The notes under the pieces are model-generated. The model saw only the letters and a program-made list of their open reading frames with translations, was not told the origin of the DNA and did not search any database. Both the position numbers and the translations under genes were made by a program. This document shows, piece by piece, positions 22,565-33,965 of a DNA stretch of 64,000 nucleotides (position 1 is the first letter of the stretch; the number at the start of each line of letters is the position of its first letter). Source of the stretch: Cadophora sp. MPI-SDFR-AT-0126 (lineage: Eukaryota; Ascomycota; Leotiomycetes; Helotiales; Ploettnerulaceae); NCBI GenBank assembly GCA_020747065.1, contig JAGMVK010000005.1, forward strand, positions 1,426,001 to 1,490,000, given 5' to 3'.

Positions 22565-24340
22565 TCATGTTACATTACTTCCCAAACGAGTAGAAGTAGT
22601 CATCATCATGAGCGCCGAGAACACCATCAGCATCTCCAGCACCGTTCCTTCCTGCCGATTCTGCTTCTGTGCCTCTAAATTAGCTCTCTGCCTAGCCTCC
22701 TCTGCGGCCAAGACAGCCTTCTGCTTCATCAGCTTAGAGTGGTAAGCCCTACCGAGAGGTCCATTTGGATTCAGCATGTTCTTCATCTTCGCCATGTCCT
22801 CATGATTGCTGTACCGTTCGACGTAGTCCTCCTCGAATGGCAGGGCCGGCATGGGTGGGTCTTGTGCAAGGAACTCCATGTTTCGGCGGATAATTTCTGC
22901 ATGTGTCTCCTCCTTGAGCCTGGCATTTTCGGCGGCTTCCTTCATCAATCGTAGGTTCTCTTCCTCGCGGTCGAAGGTCAAGAGATCTACATGGAGCTTC
23001 GCATCCTCTTGAAACATACTCAAATTCAACGATATGGTGATCTTCAAATGAGCAGCATTCTCTCTGAAAATAGCTTCTTCGTCATCGGCAGACATGACGG
23101 GGTCGGCAGCTGGGTCCGGCGGGAAGCGAGCATTGAGCTCCTTGGATAGGACTTGGTACAGCGTTCGGACTTTCTCTTCTTGCATTGCTACAGGATCTTC
23201 GATCTTGGCAGCGATGTTCTTCTCTCCTCCCAAGTTGGTGTCCAAAATGACCTCTTTCTTCGTAGCTTGAACTTGGCTGTGGGTGGCAGAGCGAGCGAGG
23301 ATGGAGTCAGCAAGGAATTCAATCTGTGCATAGTCAATGGGTTGGACTCCAAGGCTGTCGGTAGGAGAATTGGTATTGAGGAAATCCGAAAGAATGATGA
23401 TGTTGACGATTACAGCTTTCGATGTAGCCTTGCTCAATTCAGGGAAATGAAGAATGAGTTTGTCGACAATAGAAAAGTCCCTGAGACGCAGAATAGTGAG
23501 TCGGCTGGCTACACGCTCTGCTGGAATGAGGCGAAAGGCATGCTAGAGAATCATGAATGAGAAGTTGACTTACTTGGTGGACTCCAGGTCGGTCTCAACT
23601 GTAGCATTAGCCTTCTTGTCTCCAACAGAAGCATTCTTCAGGGGCGACGACTTGTTGCCAGAGGATGGAGCAGGTTTGCGAGCCGCAAGGAGTTTCTCTC
23701 TCAGCTTAGACGATCCAGTCTCTGATGGGAGTGCCGTCTTTCCAGGGAGAGAAATTTCAGCGCCCGTCATAGGGGTATCCTGGTCGCTGACAGCAGATCC
23801 TGCTTCCTCGGTACTTGTTGCTCCAGGAGACGCATGCTCATTGCCTGAATTACCACCACTGTTAGCCCGGCTCAAGTATTCTTCAAATGACAAGGCACTC
23901 ATGTCGACGGAATTGTGGATAAGCGCAGCTTGGGAGATGGAAGAGGATGGCATCGTAGGAGGACTTGAGGTATCAGATCTTGCAAATCCAATAGCCCGGT
24001 TGTTTTTGACCATTGTATGCAAATATAGTGCTAGGTTACTCGTAGAGAGCAGATAGAGAAGCTGGAGAATTGCGATTGTGGCGGAAGAGTTGAAGGTGAA
24101 TTTTCTAGGAGGAGGCTGAAGTGAGAAAAGAGAACCAACCTGATAGGCGGGCAGGGCGCGAGGCTGAAGTAACAGCCGTGTCCTTTTTGGAGGAACGTTT
24201 GCTAGCTGGAGCGCTGCCATTGAGAACGATACGAGGCTGTCGGCCTCCGCCACGGCCACGCTTTGCTGTGAAGTGTCAACGCTGTTCTCGAAGAACAGGT
24301 TGATTGAAGCACCGCGACGTAACTTACGGGGGTTATTCAT
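22565..24340 (-). CDS. Unknown protein with a Gly/Arg AT-hook-like N-terminus
   Basis: The model has exons 24340-24328, 24265-24140, 24030-23574 and 23480-22565, giving 503 residues. The first two exons give MNNPPKRGRGGGRQPR, an AT-hook-like basic patch, and SKRSSKKDTAV. The third is Ser-rich, with SFEEYLSRANSGG. The last is helical: DFSIVDKLILHFPELSKATS, then a Glu-rich segment and LMKQKAVLAAEEARQRAN. The second intron (110 nt) is the least certain. The predicted end GTVLEMLMVFSALMMMTT looks unnatural. The neighbouring frame over the same DNA ends with an acidic tail DDDYFYSFGK and a stop at 22577-22575, so a 1-nt error or mutation near 22660-22680 is possible. A nuclear role is inferred only from the basic N-terminus. 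Confidence 0.6.
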
Positions 24341-25894
24341 GTTGATGTGGTGCAAACAGCAAAGCTATTATGGCAGTGGATGTTCAGAGACAAGCCACGA
24401 TCGATCTTGGTGTTGTTGAAGGAAACTTCGAAGAATCAAAGAAGAAGTAGAGGCTGTTGTTGTGAGCTCGAATAAGCGAGACAGGGGTATATTGGAAATT
24501 ACAACGCTTTTGACCGCCGACGTCGCTTCTCGAAGTAGTCTAGTTTAGGCACATATAGTAGCTAAGGCGGTAAGTTTTCCTGCCCAAGTTTTGGTTTCAA
24601 CCTAGCGTGCCATGAGTTCTTGGAAAATGAAGCCTTTACATTCAGCAGCTTCTGTCCTTGTTCCTTCTGTCTTTGTATCATCTCATGAAAAAACATTAGT
24701 AATTCTCGTTAATCAAACGCACACAATTGTTTTAAATAATGCTATAACGATAATTGCAACATAACCATGGACCTGGGGAAGCTGCCGCGTCGTAATGGAC
24801 ACAATGTTGTGATCATTCACTGCAAGCCAACAAAGTCACTGTTTCTTCATCAAAGACAGTTATTCAGATCAAATAGTAACGAATGCAGCATTCAAAAAAT
24901 ACATTCACTAAACACATCACCATTGGCTCAACTTCATCTAGCGACAGCACAGGAACTTGGGTATTGAGAATGCCTGTCATATGATGCCTCAATTGACATA
25001 CCTCAGATACATCTCACTACACAACACTTGAGTGAGAGTTCATGGTCTTCAATAATATTGCTTTTGAATCGTTTTCCTATATCTGATTACCATCGGAAGG
25101 CGAATTCATCTGATAAATTGACGGTAGTGGCTCTGGCCACATCGTGTCCCCACGTGGCACATTTCCCGCAGTTTGACGACAGCAGTCGCGGATACGCGTC
25201 AAATGCTGCTGGTACAATTATTGAATGTGATTTATCTTGCCTCTTGGAGTCCTGTTGTGGTGGGTATGTTGGACTTGTAGATCGAAAATTTCAATGTTCC
25301 TCCTACGCGTCGCGATTTGTTTACATTTCAATGAATTAAGCGAGAATTTAGAATCGACAAAACTTGACCTTCTATGTTGCTAAGCAATTAAGGAATTGAG
25401 GAAAAAACCCCTCCTACCAACTTGCAATAGCAGTATATTGATGTGGCACTGGTCCCTGAATGTACATTTGTCGTCGGATTATTGCGGAATGGTTGGCACT
25501 GAAGCTTAAAACTAGAAAGGAAAAGCTGGTGCACCCGGAAAATCTCAAGAGTCCACTCATAATGTCACCCATAACGCTAGGTCCAAAATGGCTCTCTTCA
25601 AACTAATTGAGCATTGCACAATGTATGGTGTCGAACAGGGATGCTGTTCCACGCGACTTTTCGTGAAGCTTCAAGAGGTCCTGAGGAATTGCTCACGTGG
25701 TTTATGCAAATTACGATTGATATCCTTGCCTGTACAATTTTGAGCATAGTTTGTAATCAAGATACTTGCAGCGTGTGCCTGGGACTAAAGTTAATCCAAT
25801 CGCTGTTTGGGTGGGTTGCTGTCCGCAAGTTGGTTCCGATCTTCACTTGCCAAAGGAAATGAAAACTGGGTATCTCGATTTTAATTTCGAAGGC
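24341..25894. other. Intergenic, no secure gene
   Basis: About 1.55 kb between the unknown minus-strand gene and the 3' end of DBP7. A 103-codon plus-strand frame near 25028-25339 has no ATG start and no recognisable domain. I see no repeats. Confidence 0.45.
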
Positions 25895-28645
25895 TCAACC
25901 AATATTAAACTCTGAAGCCACAGCCATATGCTCCTTCATCTTCTTTTTCATCCTCCTGATAGCGTCATTACCATCCACAGTAGGTGCGTCCAGGTCAAGC
26001 TTCCTCTGTTTCCGTACCCTCTCTCCTTCTGGCGCCTTGTCCTCCACCTCTCCTCTCTTCGCTTTCCTAGCAGCCACACTTCTATCTGCCTTGGTCATCT
26101 TCGCAGGTCTTAGGCCTGGCACCTTGATGCTTCCAGGCTTGTCTCTTAGAGCAAATGCCTTGGCCAGATGTCCAAGATGAAGTGTCTGCATATTGAAATA
26201 TTTCCTCTCGTTCGCCACGTGTGTTGCATACGCACGAATGTGACTTTGATATCCACGACGAGCCATCTCCAGATACTTCGGAGATTCTTGTGCCCAGCGC
26301 TCAACATCCAGCTGCCATTCTGTAGCACGCTCTTCCCATTCTCTCCCCGTCCCGCCAAATCCTTTCCTTAGAACATCCTCAGAGGTGTTGTGCGTCAGAG
26401 ACTTTTTGCCATCTCTATATCCCGATGCAAGAACAGATACATATTCTTCCTCCTCACCTGGAAGAAGGAAGATTAAAGCTCGACCGTCTTTCCCAGCTCT
26501 TGCTGTTCTTCCGACACGGTGAAGGTGGTCATCAGCGCTGAATGGAGGATCGTACTCAATAACGTAGTCTACATTTGGTAGATCGAGACCTCGGGAAGCA
26601 ACATCGGTACAGATCAAAACACAAGGTTCAGCGGAATCGGTAAATGCTTTCAGGGTTGCTGTTCTAATATTTTGGGCGAGCGAACCGTGGAGTTTGTGAA
26701 GGATGACGAAGTTGGTTTTGCTTGAGAATGTAGTGCCAAGAGCGATGGTGTCTTTTGTCAAATCTGTCTTGGTGATGGTTGGTGGTTCAATAACAAGTTC
26801 TCCATCATCAGGCGCAGTTTCGAGTGGACGGCTAAACAGTGAAAAGTGAAAGTCGACGGAATCCGCACAAGAGATGAAAACAATTGCCTTCATCACCGAC
26901 CCTCGACGGGCAAAGGCTCGCTTCAAAATTGCAGCCAGACTGACAAGCCGCAGTTTGGCTGGGATAATAGCGTATGCCTGTTTCAGTTGTGCTGGAGCTG
27001 AAAATTTCTTGTCATCTGGATCGACACCATCAACCTTGTCCTTTGCAGCTTTCGCGGCTTCCTCTTCTGATTGGTCGGCTTGGATGTGTACTGCATCCTT
27101 CAGACTGATTTCGCCCAGCCTCTGGACATTCATCTTCATGGTTGCCGAACACAGGACTGTGATCCTTCGGCTAGGTAATTTCTTCAAATCAAGAACGCTT
27201 TTGCTGTTGGCCGCTGAACCTCTTTTCTCAATCTTTTCAACGATTCCCTTGATCTCCTCTTCGAATCCCAGTTCCATTAAACGATCACCCTCATCCAATA
27301 CCAGCCACTTCACAGTGCTGACATTCAGAACTTCGGTATTGTCCAAATGATCTGCCAGTCGTCCGGGTGTCGCAATCAAGATGTTCACACCTTTCCGTAA
27401 CCTAGCTTTTTCCGACTGCTTCCCTTCTCCTCCAATCACGGTAGTGCTCACGATCCACGGAGCACATCTCAGAATCTTCTCAAGAACGGTTGCGATCTGC
27501 TTGCACAGTTCTCGTGTCGGCGCTAGAACTATAGCAAAGAGACCAGAGTCTCTATGAACCTGCACATCTGCGCTGGTCATTCCCATAATCCGCTCAACAA
27601 TCGGCAAAAGATAAGCTAAAGTCTTTCCAGATCCTGTCTCGGCCTGTATAAATGCATCGCTATCGTCATTCACCATCTGCATGATGGCCGCCTTCTGAAT
27701 TGCCGTAGGTGCTTTCATGTCCATCTTGGTCGATAAATGAGCTGCCAGTCTTCTTGATAAGCCGAGCGCCGTGAATGTAGCCATTTCTTCAGTCAGTGGC
27801 GCATTCGAAGGTTTTGCTGGCTCTTCCTCCGCTTCTGGCTCTTCGAATTTGGTTTTCGAGGTTGGGTTGAATGAAAAGAGTGACGAAATGATTTGGTTGG
27901 GCTTTCCTCCACCAAGAGTTCCAGAGGGGAGCTTGCCAGATACATATGCCGGCCTTGGGTCGTCCTCGAATTTCGTAGTCTTTTTTGCACTAACGTTAAT
28001 GCTTCCTGGGGGTAGTTTTCCCGACACAAAAGCAGGTCTCGTCTCCTCTTGAACCACGGTATCTCGCCTTGGGGCAGAATTTATGCTGCCTGGGGGCAAC
28101 TTGCCGGATACAAAAGCCGGTCTAGATTCATCTTGGAAAGAGACTGCCCTTTTCACAGCAGGATTTATGCTTCCGGGTGGAAGTTTCCCAGCAACAAAAG
28201 CCGGTCTTGTGTCGTCTTGGAAAGATATCGCCTTCTTTCCACCAGCATTGATACTCCCAGGCGGCAGTTTTCCAGCCACAAATGCAGATCTTTTGTCCTC
28301 CTGAAAAGACGAAACTCTCCTTCCACCAGCATGTTCGCTCCCAGTTGTAGATTTGTTGGAGGCAAGTGGAACTCTGTTCGGATTTTTCTCAGAGCCGTCG
28401 ACTCGCTGTCTCTTCGGTGACCTTGATACCGCTCCGAGCCCGATATATTCCTCCACGTTAACATCATGACGCTTTTCCTTGAATATTTCCCTCTCGGAAG
28501 GATTTGTCGACCGCGGAGCTGCCCTCTTTTGTGTGCTTCTTTTCGCCGCTAATCTGTCTTTCCACCGCCCTCCTTGAAAAACTTGCTTCGGGACCAAGGG
28601 CGCATCCCCAAGGTCGAAGTTCATAATCATACCATCATCCGCCAT
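25895..28645 (-). CDS. DBP7: ATP-dependent RNA helicase Dbp7 (DDX31 family)
   Basis: A single exon of 916 residues. The N-terminus MADDGMIMNFDLGD is typical of Dbp7. Helicase motifs in order: Q region near FTALGLSRRL (about 291-300), motif I AETGSGKT (335-342), Ia PTREL (376-380), Ib TPGRL (426-430), II DEGD (451-454, the family's DEAD variant), III SAT (500-502), TDVASRGLD and HRVGRTARAGKDGRA. The C-terminus is rich in Lys/Arg and ends near ASEFNIG. Dbp7 acts in the nucleolus on early 60S pre-ribosomal particles. The protein is longer than the roughly 740-830 residues I expect, because of a five-copy repeat at residues 119-248. It is divergent from PAN6. Confidence 0.95.
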   Translation of the reverse strand: MADDGMIMNFDLGDAPLVPKQVFQGGRWKDRLAAKRSTQKRAAPRSTNPSEREIFKEKRHDVNVEEYIGLGAVSRSPKRQRVDGSEKNPNRVPLASNKSTTGSEHAGGRRVSSFQEDKRSAFVAGKLPPGSINAGGKKAISFQDDTRPAFVAGKLPPGSINPAVKRAVSFQDESRPAFVSGKLPPGSINSAPRRDTVVQEETRPAFVSGKLPPGSINVSAKKTTKFEDDPRPAYVSGKLPSGTLGGGKPNQIISSLFSFNPTSKTKFEEPEAEEEPAKPSNAPLTEEMATFTALGLSRRLAAHLSTKMDMKAPTAIQKAAIMQMVNDDSDAFIQAETGSGKTLAYLLPIVERIMGMTSADVQVHRDSGLFAIVLAPTRELCKQIATVLEKILRCAPWIVSTTVIGGEGKQSEKARLRKGVNILIATPGRLADHLDNTEVLNVSTVKWLVLDEGDRLMELGFEEEIKGIVEKIEKRGSAANSKSVLDLKKLPSRRITVLCSATMKMNVQRLGEISLKDAVHIQADQSEEEAAKAAKDKVDGVDPDDKKFSAPAQLKQAYAIIPAKLRLVSLAAILKRAFARRGSVMKAIVFISCADSVDFHFSLFSRPLETAPDDGELVIEPPTITKTDLTKDTIALGTTFSSKTNFVILHKLHGSLAQNIRTATLKAFTDSAEPCVLICTDVASRGLDLPNVDYVIEYDPPFSADDHLHRVGRTARAGKDGRALIFLLPGEEEEYVSVLASGYRDGKKSLTHNTSEDVLRKGFGGTGREWEERATEWQLDVERWAQESPKYLEMARRGYQSHIRAYATHVANERKYFNMQTLHLGHLAKAFALRDKPGSIKVPGLRPAKMTKADRSVAARKAKRGEVEDKAPEGERVRKQRKLDLDAPTVDGNDAIRRMKKKMKEHMAVASEFNIG
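27902..28291 (-). repeat. Five in-frame 84-nt repeats in the N-terminus of DBP7
   Basis: Residues 119, 147, 175, 203 and 231 each begin a unit of 28 residues with the core R-x-A-F/Y-V-A/S-G-K-L-P-P-G-S-I-N, followed by a basic and an acidic part. The first four cores are almost identical; the fifth is diverged (GKLPSGTL). A partial basic/acidic half-unit (RRVSSFQEDK) precedes the first. The repeat sits between the Dbp7 N-terminal signature and the helicase core. Confidence 0.9.
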
Positions 28646-28966
28646 GTTTGCACGAGAATTGTAGAATTGCTCACTGTTGGAGCTTGCTCATAGATATTTT
28701 CTAACAAAAATTATCGATAAGGTCGGCACGGCTCTATGATATTCCGCTATTTGGCGGGAGGTCTAGCCTTCTTGGGACTAGAAGGCTGAGCAAGGAACAG
28801 CTTGTTGACGAAAGGATTCCATCACAGACTTCAAAATACGCAGCACAAGTCAGTACAGATGCCTTGCACCGAATTTCCTCGGAAACATGGACCCTAGGTG
28901 GGAAGTAAGCAAAATTGAGTCACAGAATCTAGTCCTCCCACTTTCGACAGCATATAAATCGCAACG
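28646..28966. promoter_or_regulatory. Divergent promoter between DBP7 and PAN6
   Basis: These 321 nt separate two start codons on opposite strands. No TATA box is evident, and no other frame is supported. Confidence 0.5.
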
Positions 28967-30121
28967 ATGTTTTCCCAAGCCGCCAGACAGTTTGTTCCCC
29001 TCTTCGAAAGAAGGGTAGCTACCTCGAAGACTATTTTCAGCAACCCACGAGCTTTCTCGACTTCTGGAAACATGCAATCACGAAGCAGAGATCAGGTTAT
29101 ACCGAACACATCAATCAAGGTGTTCCGCGAAATTCCTGCGCTCCGTCAATGGCGCACCAAACAGCTTCACGACTACCGCTCAGTTGGTCTCGTGCCCACT
29201 ATGGGAGCTCTACATGAAGGCCACCTCTCCCTTATCCGCCTTGCAGCCAAGGAAAACTCGTCAGTGGTTGTCAGCATCTACGTCAATCCGACTCAATTCG
29301 GTGTAAACGAAGACCTCGACAGCTATCCCAAGACATGGGCCAAGGATGTCGAGATGTTGAAGGACCTCGACAGAGAATTGGCTTCTGATGGCGGGAACAT
29401 GGGGAAGATTGCTGCTGTGTTTGCTCCAACAACGGATGAGATGTACCCAAGTGGGCCACCAAGCCAGGAACTGGATGGGAAGGGGAGCTTCGTCACAATA
29501 ACACCAGTCGGGGAAGTTCTGGAGGGTGCAAGCCGGCCCACATTTTTCAGAGGCGTGGCTACGGTCTGCATGAAGTTGTTCAATATAGTGAAGCCGGAAA
29601 AGGTTTACTTTGGTCAGAAAGATGTACAACAGACGGTGGTGATCAAGAAGATGGTCAAGGATTTCCGCATGGAAACTGAGGTCGTCATTGGACAGACAAA
29701 GAGGGAGCCGGATGGACTTGCTTTGAGCTCGAGGAACGTCTATCTCGGCACAAGACGGCGAAAGGTTGCGACAGTACTTTCGATGGCTTTGAGAGTTGCT
29801 GAGGCGGCATATGCTCGCGGTTGCCGCTCCAGGGATGAGCTTCTTGGACCCGCGAACGAATTGGTCAAGTTGCTGCTGGAGGCACAATTCCAGATGAAGC
29901 CTGAGGACCGGGTGAAGTTCGAGATTGACTATATCTCTTTGGCTGATCCTGAGACCATGCAGGAGCTGGAAGAGGTGGACGAGACGAAGGGTGCTATTCT
30001 CAGCGGTGCTGTGAAGATGCTGCCTGTCGAGTCACCTCAACCTGGAGAAGATCTCGGGTTGGCTGGCGGGCCACCTGTCAGGTTGATCGATAACATCATC
30101 CTGAAGCCTACAAAAGTGTAA
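28967..30121 (+). CDS. PAN6: Pantoate-beta-alanine ligase (pantothenate synthetase)
   Basis: A single exon of 384 residues. The nucleotidyltransferase core is clear: VPTMGALHEGHLSLIR with the HxGH motif, VSIYVNPTQFGVNEDLDSYP, FFRGVATVCMKLFNIVKPEK, YFGQKDVQQ, and the KMSKS-like end of the active site REPDGLALSSRNVYL. The enzyme joins pantoate and beta-alanine with ATP to make pantothenate, the coenzyme A precursor. Before the core there is a 45-residue basic extension (MFSQAARQFVPLFERR and FSTSGNMQ) that looks like a mitochondrial presequence; a second in-frame ATG follows at FSTSGNM. An insert of about 25 residues near DRELASDGGNMGK is common in fungal forms. Confidence 0.94.
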   Translation: MFSQAARQFVPLFERRVATSKTIFSNPRAFSTSGNMQSRSRDQVIPNTSIKVFREIPALRQWRTKQLHDYRSVGLVPTMGALHEGHLSLIRLAAKENSSVVVSIYVNPTQFGVNEDLDSYPKTWAKDVEMLKDLDRELASDGGNMGKIAAVFAPTTDEMYPSGPPSQELDGKGSFVTITPVGEVLEGASRPTFFRGVATVCMKLFNIVKPEKVYFGQKDVQQTVVIKKMVKDFRMETEVVIGQTKREPDGLALSSRNVYLGTRRRKVATVLSMALRVAEAAYARGCRSRDELLGPANELVKLLLEAQFQMKPEDRVKFEIDYISLADPETMQELEEVDETKGAILSGAVKMLPVESPQPGEDLGLAGGPPVRLIDNIILKPTKV

Positions 30122-30675
30122 CTATGAACACTGTATTTACTCAGTTGTATCTGTTTGAAGATTCTTGCGATGCCGCATATATTTGTTTCCCAAACGCAAA
30201 ACGACTGACAGGGATATACCAAACATATTGAATCATGTATTTAATTCCCTCGATTTCTCCGTGTCATTTTAATAGGGTCGGCGTAAGCGTGCGGGAAGAC
30301 TTAAGTGATATAAAAGACAGACTGAGAACTGTGCTTTCAGAGCCATTACCATTTATTTACTTTCCCTGGCTACCACCACGATACTTAGAGATCTCTGCTC
30401 TTGCGATCACCCAATTTACCAGCTCAGAGATTGAGTAACGCGAAGCTCTTGAACATAAGAAGATCGATTCTTCCCCATATCACAGAGCTGCTGTTGAATC
30501 AACCCTCTGTTCGGTCTCTATGAAGCAGATGGTAGGTATGACGAGTCTGCGTAATTGAACTTAATTGACGACCTGGTGAAAATTGACAGTGGTGTAAAAA
30601 TACCAGACAATAGACTGTACTGGCATAGTCATCTGAGACTCAAATTGATCCATTCTTGCTGAGATGCCAAAAATT

Positions 30676-31235
30676 TCAGAGTTCAGAGATAATTTGACCC
30701 ATGTCATCCAAACCTCCAGATGCTGGTGGAAATTGCCGGAGTTAGTGGTTTGATCAGCTCAGCTCTGCTTGGCCATCTAAAAATTTCCATAGTCTGGCGT
30801 TGCAATCCTCTTACCTTCAGCAGAGTAATCGAGAAGAGTATCTATAGAGTTGACTTCATCTCCATGTATGTAGCTTCCTTCCAGACAATCACATCGGTTA
30901 GGTAGCTCGAGAATGAAATCCAACTTTCCCAAGCTTAGGGTGTCGTTCGCAAACTCTCCCCGGCTCCCGGTGCGTAGGAAGCCTGTTGAGGTAGAGCTTG
31001 GGAGTTTTATGTACCTGTGGAAAGATGGAACGGTGGCTGGAGGAAGGTGGGTTAGTGGGTTTGGCGGTGAATTACGGGGTAGAATGGAGAAATGACTGAG
31101 ATTGGGAATCTTGGGAATCGGTAGAGCGGGAGTGAAGGGAATTTGTGATGGATTTCTTAAATTGATTGATTGATGAGGACTGGCCAATGTGAGAAGGTAT
31201 ATATACAGGTCATCTCTTCCTCTCCATCCCGGCAT
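30676..31235 (-). CDS. Possible two-exon small gene of unknown function
   Basis: Exons 31235-30815 and 30722-30676, joined by a 92-nt GT-AG intron in phase, give 155 residues. The join reads LLDYSAEASGGLDDMGQIIS, which looks natural and is the main support. The C-terminal half (GKLDFILELPNRCDCLEG) also looks coding. The N-terminal half is Pro/Ser-rich and less convincing, and a TATATATA element lies inside it at 31196-31203. The true start may therefore be further downstream or in another exon. I recognise no family. Confidence 0.4.
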
Positions 31236-32395
31236 GTTCACCTATTACATACCAGAGCCAATCGAACGTAGGCTTTGAGCGCGAGAAACATCGAGGGTGG
31301 TTCAGATGAGCTGAATGTTTTCTGCATTTCCTGTTCTCATCATTCATGATTATCGGGGGAAAGAAACAGAGTCTTTTGCAGTCTTGTGGGAGTGGTTTGA
31401 TATGTCCGAATGGATATGAAAGAACAGACTGTTGACAAGGATGAAGACAATACCAGCGAGGCTTCTTTCAATGGCAAGCAGATACTGCACCTTAAATTAT
31501 AGGTTTGAAACCCTGATACGTTGGTTCGAACTCAGTGTGAACCGGTTTTCCCCTTCGGAATCAGAATCTACTTGATCCTGATCCCAAGTCTGGCAGGTCT
31601 TCCAACATGATCATCGCTGATGGAATAGTTCTGTTCTGCTGTGGGAATATCCGGATAGAATAGTTTACATTTATAATTGTCAGTTGCTATGAAAGGAATA
31701 TCCTCCAGAGTTTGACACTCCCAGTAGAAAGTACCTTCAGCATATGAATATCAGATTACATTTGAGTGAATACTGAACCAGTAGGCTATATATACGCAGG
31801 CAATCTCCGTAGACACAGATTCCCTATCTTCAAGAGCGCGATTCTTCAAGACAATACATGTTTTGTCGGCCTCGCGATTTGCGATTTCCCGCAGTAAAGG
31901 TTGCGGTTTAAGAAGTAGAAGATATATTATGGGGGTAGAAGTTGTGCATTTTGACCAACAGTACCCTGTGCGGTGTTAAGTGAACGATGAACGCTTGTAA
32001 TGAAGATCGGAGATGACGGCGATAGAGGAATTGACAATGGATGTTTAGACGGCAGACAGTGTCACACGGAGAATGAAATGGTTAGCGAGTGGCTGCTTAC
32101 TTGTGAAGGATTTGACTGATTACACGGTTCTCTGTCATGGATTAAGTCAAGTTTGAGTTTGTGGAAGTTTAGAAGATGAGAAGAACACTACGTGAATGTT
32201 ACGGGAATCCGCCTTAGGTAATCCATTCGTTACTGCTTGTAGCCCGAGAAGTGATTTTCCCCGTGGAAGGCTTGCATCTACCCAAGCTATGAAGTGACAT
32301 GTAACTCATCGCTAAATATCAGAACCAAACAACGAGTGCCCTATGCATATCAGTTTCATTCATCTAAAGCTATCATGAAAGTGACCCAAGATATG
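31236..32395. other. Intergenic, no secure gene; TATA-like element near 31789
   Basis: An AT-rich stretch of about 1.2 kb. A TATATATA sequence near 31787-31794 on the plus strand is followed at 31858 by an ATG with only 17 codons, so it may drive an untranslated RNA or nothing. It should also hold the 3' region of ERG8. Confidence 0.4.
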
Positions 32396-33965
32396 TTACG
32401 CTAATTTCAAGTCGCCGTATGCAGCAGCGTCTTCCACTCTCGCTCCCCCCAGTTCGCCCTTAGCTGTCAAAAGCTTGACATTGCCCTTCTTATCATCACT
32501 CCACTTCTTCAGGAATGCCTCCAGATCAGTCTTAGTCTGCTCGTCATCCTTCACCAGCAGCACAATCGCATCATGCCCACCAGCACCAGGAACCACACCT
32601 CCGATAACGCCCTTCACACCCCTCGTAACCGCATTCAACAACTCAGTCTGCTCTTCCGGCTCAATAGGTACTCCAGACGCCGTACTCATATCCTTGATCA
32701 AAGCCCTAATCGCCACGAACGCCTCCGACAGTTCAATGGCGCATCCCTTAGTCAAGCTCTCCGCCAAAAGATCATTACAGCCCTGTAAATCATCCCACAG
32801 GTTTTCCGCTTCCTTCGCTTCATTTTTGCGCCACTCGAGTACTTTCTTCACCATTCCTACGGTCTGAGACCCGCAGTCCACATCGCACATCACCAGCGCC
32901 ATGCCCAAAGGAATCGTGACTCCACCTTTCGAGATCTCGGTATCCCATTTCTGCTCCGCGGTGTCATCGACGATGTCCTTGACGCGGGTAGCGAAACCGG
33001 CAGAGCTGGGCTCGCCGAGACTGGAGAGGATGGAGGGTGAGAAGCGCCGGTAGACGCATGTTCCATATACTGCAGCTGCCACGTCGAAGCCGGAGCCTAC
33101 TTTACCTTGGGCAGCGCAGTGGGCTGCCTGTGCTAGGTTGTGCAGTTTGGAGCGGCCTTCTAGGGAGGACAGATCGAATAGTGAGTCGGGCAGGTAGTGG
33201 GAGAGGATCGCGCCTGTGAAGGCTGTCACGAGAGCGGCGGATGAGCCAAGGCCGGTTTTGTGGGCGTCTTGGAGGCGGACGCCGAAGTCGGTGAATTTGT
33301 AGGTGGCGTTTGGGGAAGAGAGGGTGGTAGTTGAGGTGTTGGAGTAGTAGTCGTTGTCTGCGAGGATGGTGATTTTACTGGGTTTGATGGTGGTTGAGAG
33401 GAGCGTGGAGATATATGTTAGGGCGTAGGCTAGGGCGGTCTCGACGAAAGGATTGCGAGATAACGGGGTGGAGGAGTTGCTAGATCATATTAGCCAGATT
33501 CAGTATAAAAGACAGCCATATGTCGGAATGTCCCCCAACGACCACCATCAACCTCGAAGCGAGATACCACCCCCGAAACAAAACAATGGACTCGTGATGA
33601 CACCACGTGATAAGACCGAGAAAAAGGGGGCGTATTCCCGGATTCGGGGATATCAAAACAGCGTTTTTTCGGGCCATAGAAAAGTCCTACCCTTGCAACT
33701 GGGTAACCTTGACCCCACCCTGATCCTCAACTAGACGATATCCATAGTTCCACGTTGCGTCCCGGAACTGCGGACTTTGAACAGCTATTTCCGACAGCTC
33801 TACACCCGAGCTGGTCTCGACGTCGTGAACGATGACATGAATTCGCGCACTGAGGCCAAACACTAGACCGGTGTATTTGCGATCCAAAACAAGATATCCA
33901 CCTGCAAGGAGGACTTTTCCTGGTGCGGAGACAGCTGTAATTGAAGGGGATGAAGTTGAAGACAT
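32396..33965 (-). CDS. ERG8: Phosphomevalonate kinase
   Basis: Two exons, 33965-33691 and 33479-32396, with a 211-nt intron, give 452 residues. GHMP-kinase features are clear: SAPGKVLLAGGYLVLD at the N-terminus, the ATP-binding glycine-rich loop TGLGSSAALVTAFTG, the following QGKVGSGFDVAAAVYG, and the C-terminal GVVPGAGGHDAIVLLV. The enzyme phosphorylates mevalonate-5-phosphate to the diphosphate in the isoprenoid and ergosterol pathway in the cytosol. The intron falls after CAG TTG CAA GG and restores GN-S-S-T-P-L-S-R-N-P-F-V-E-T-A. Length matches fungal homologues. It is divergent from the PPR gene. Confidence 0.94.

Noticed and set aside
31515..31535. GGTTCGAACTC, resembling a tRNA B box
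   Set aside because: No A box or cloverleaf could be drawn around it.
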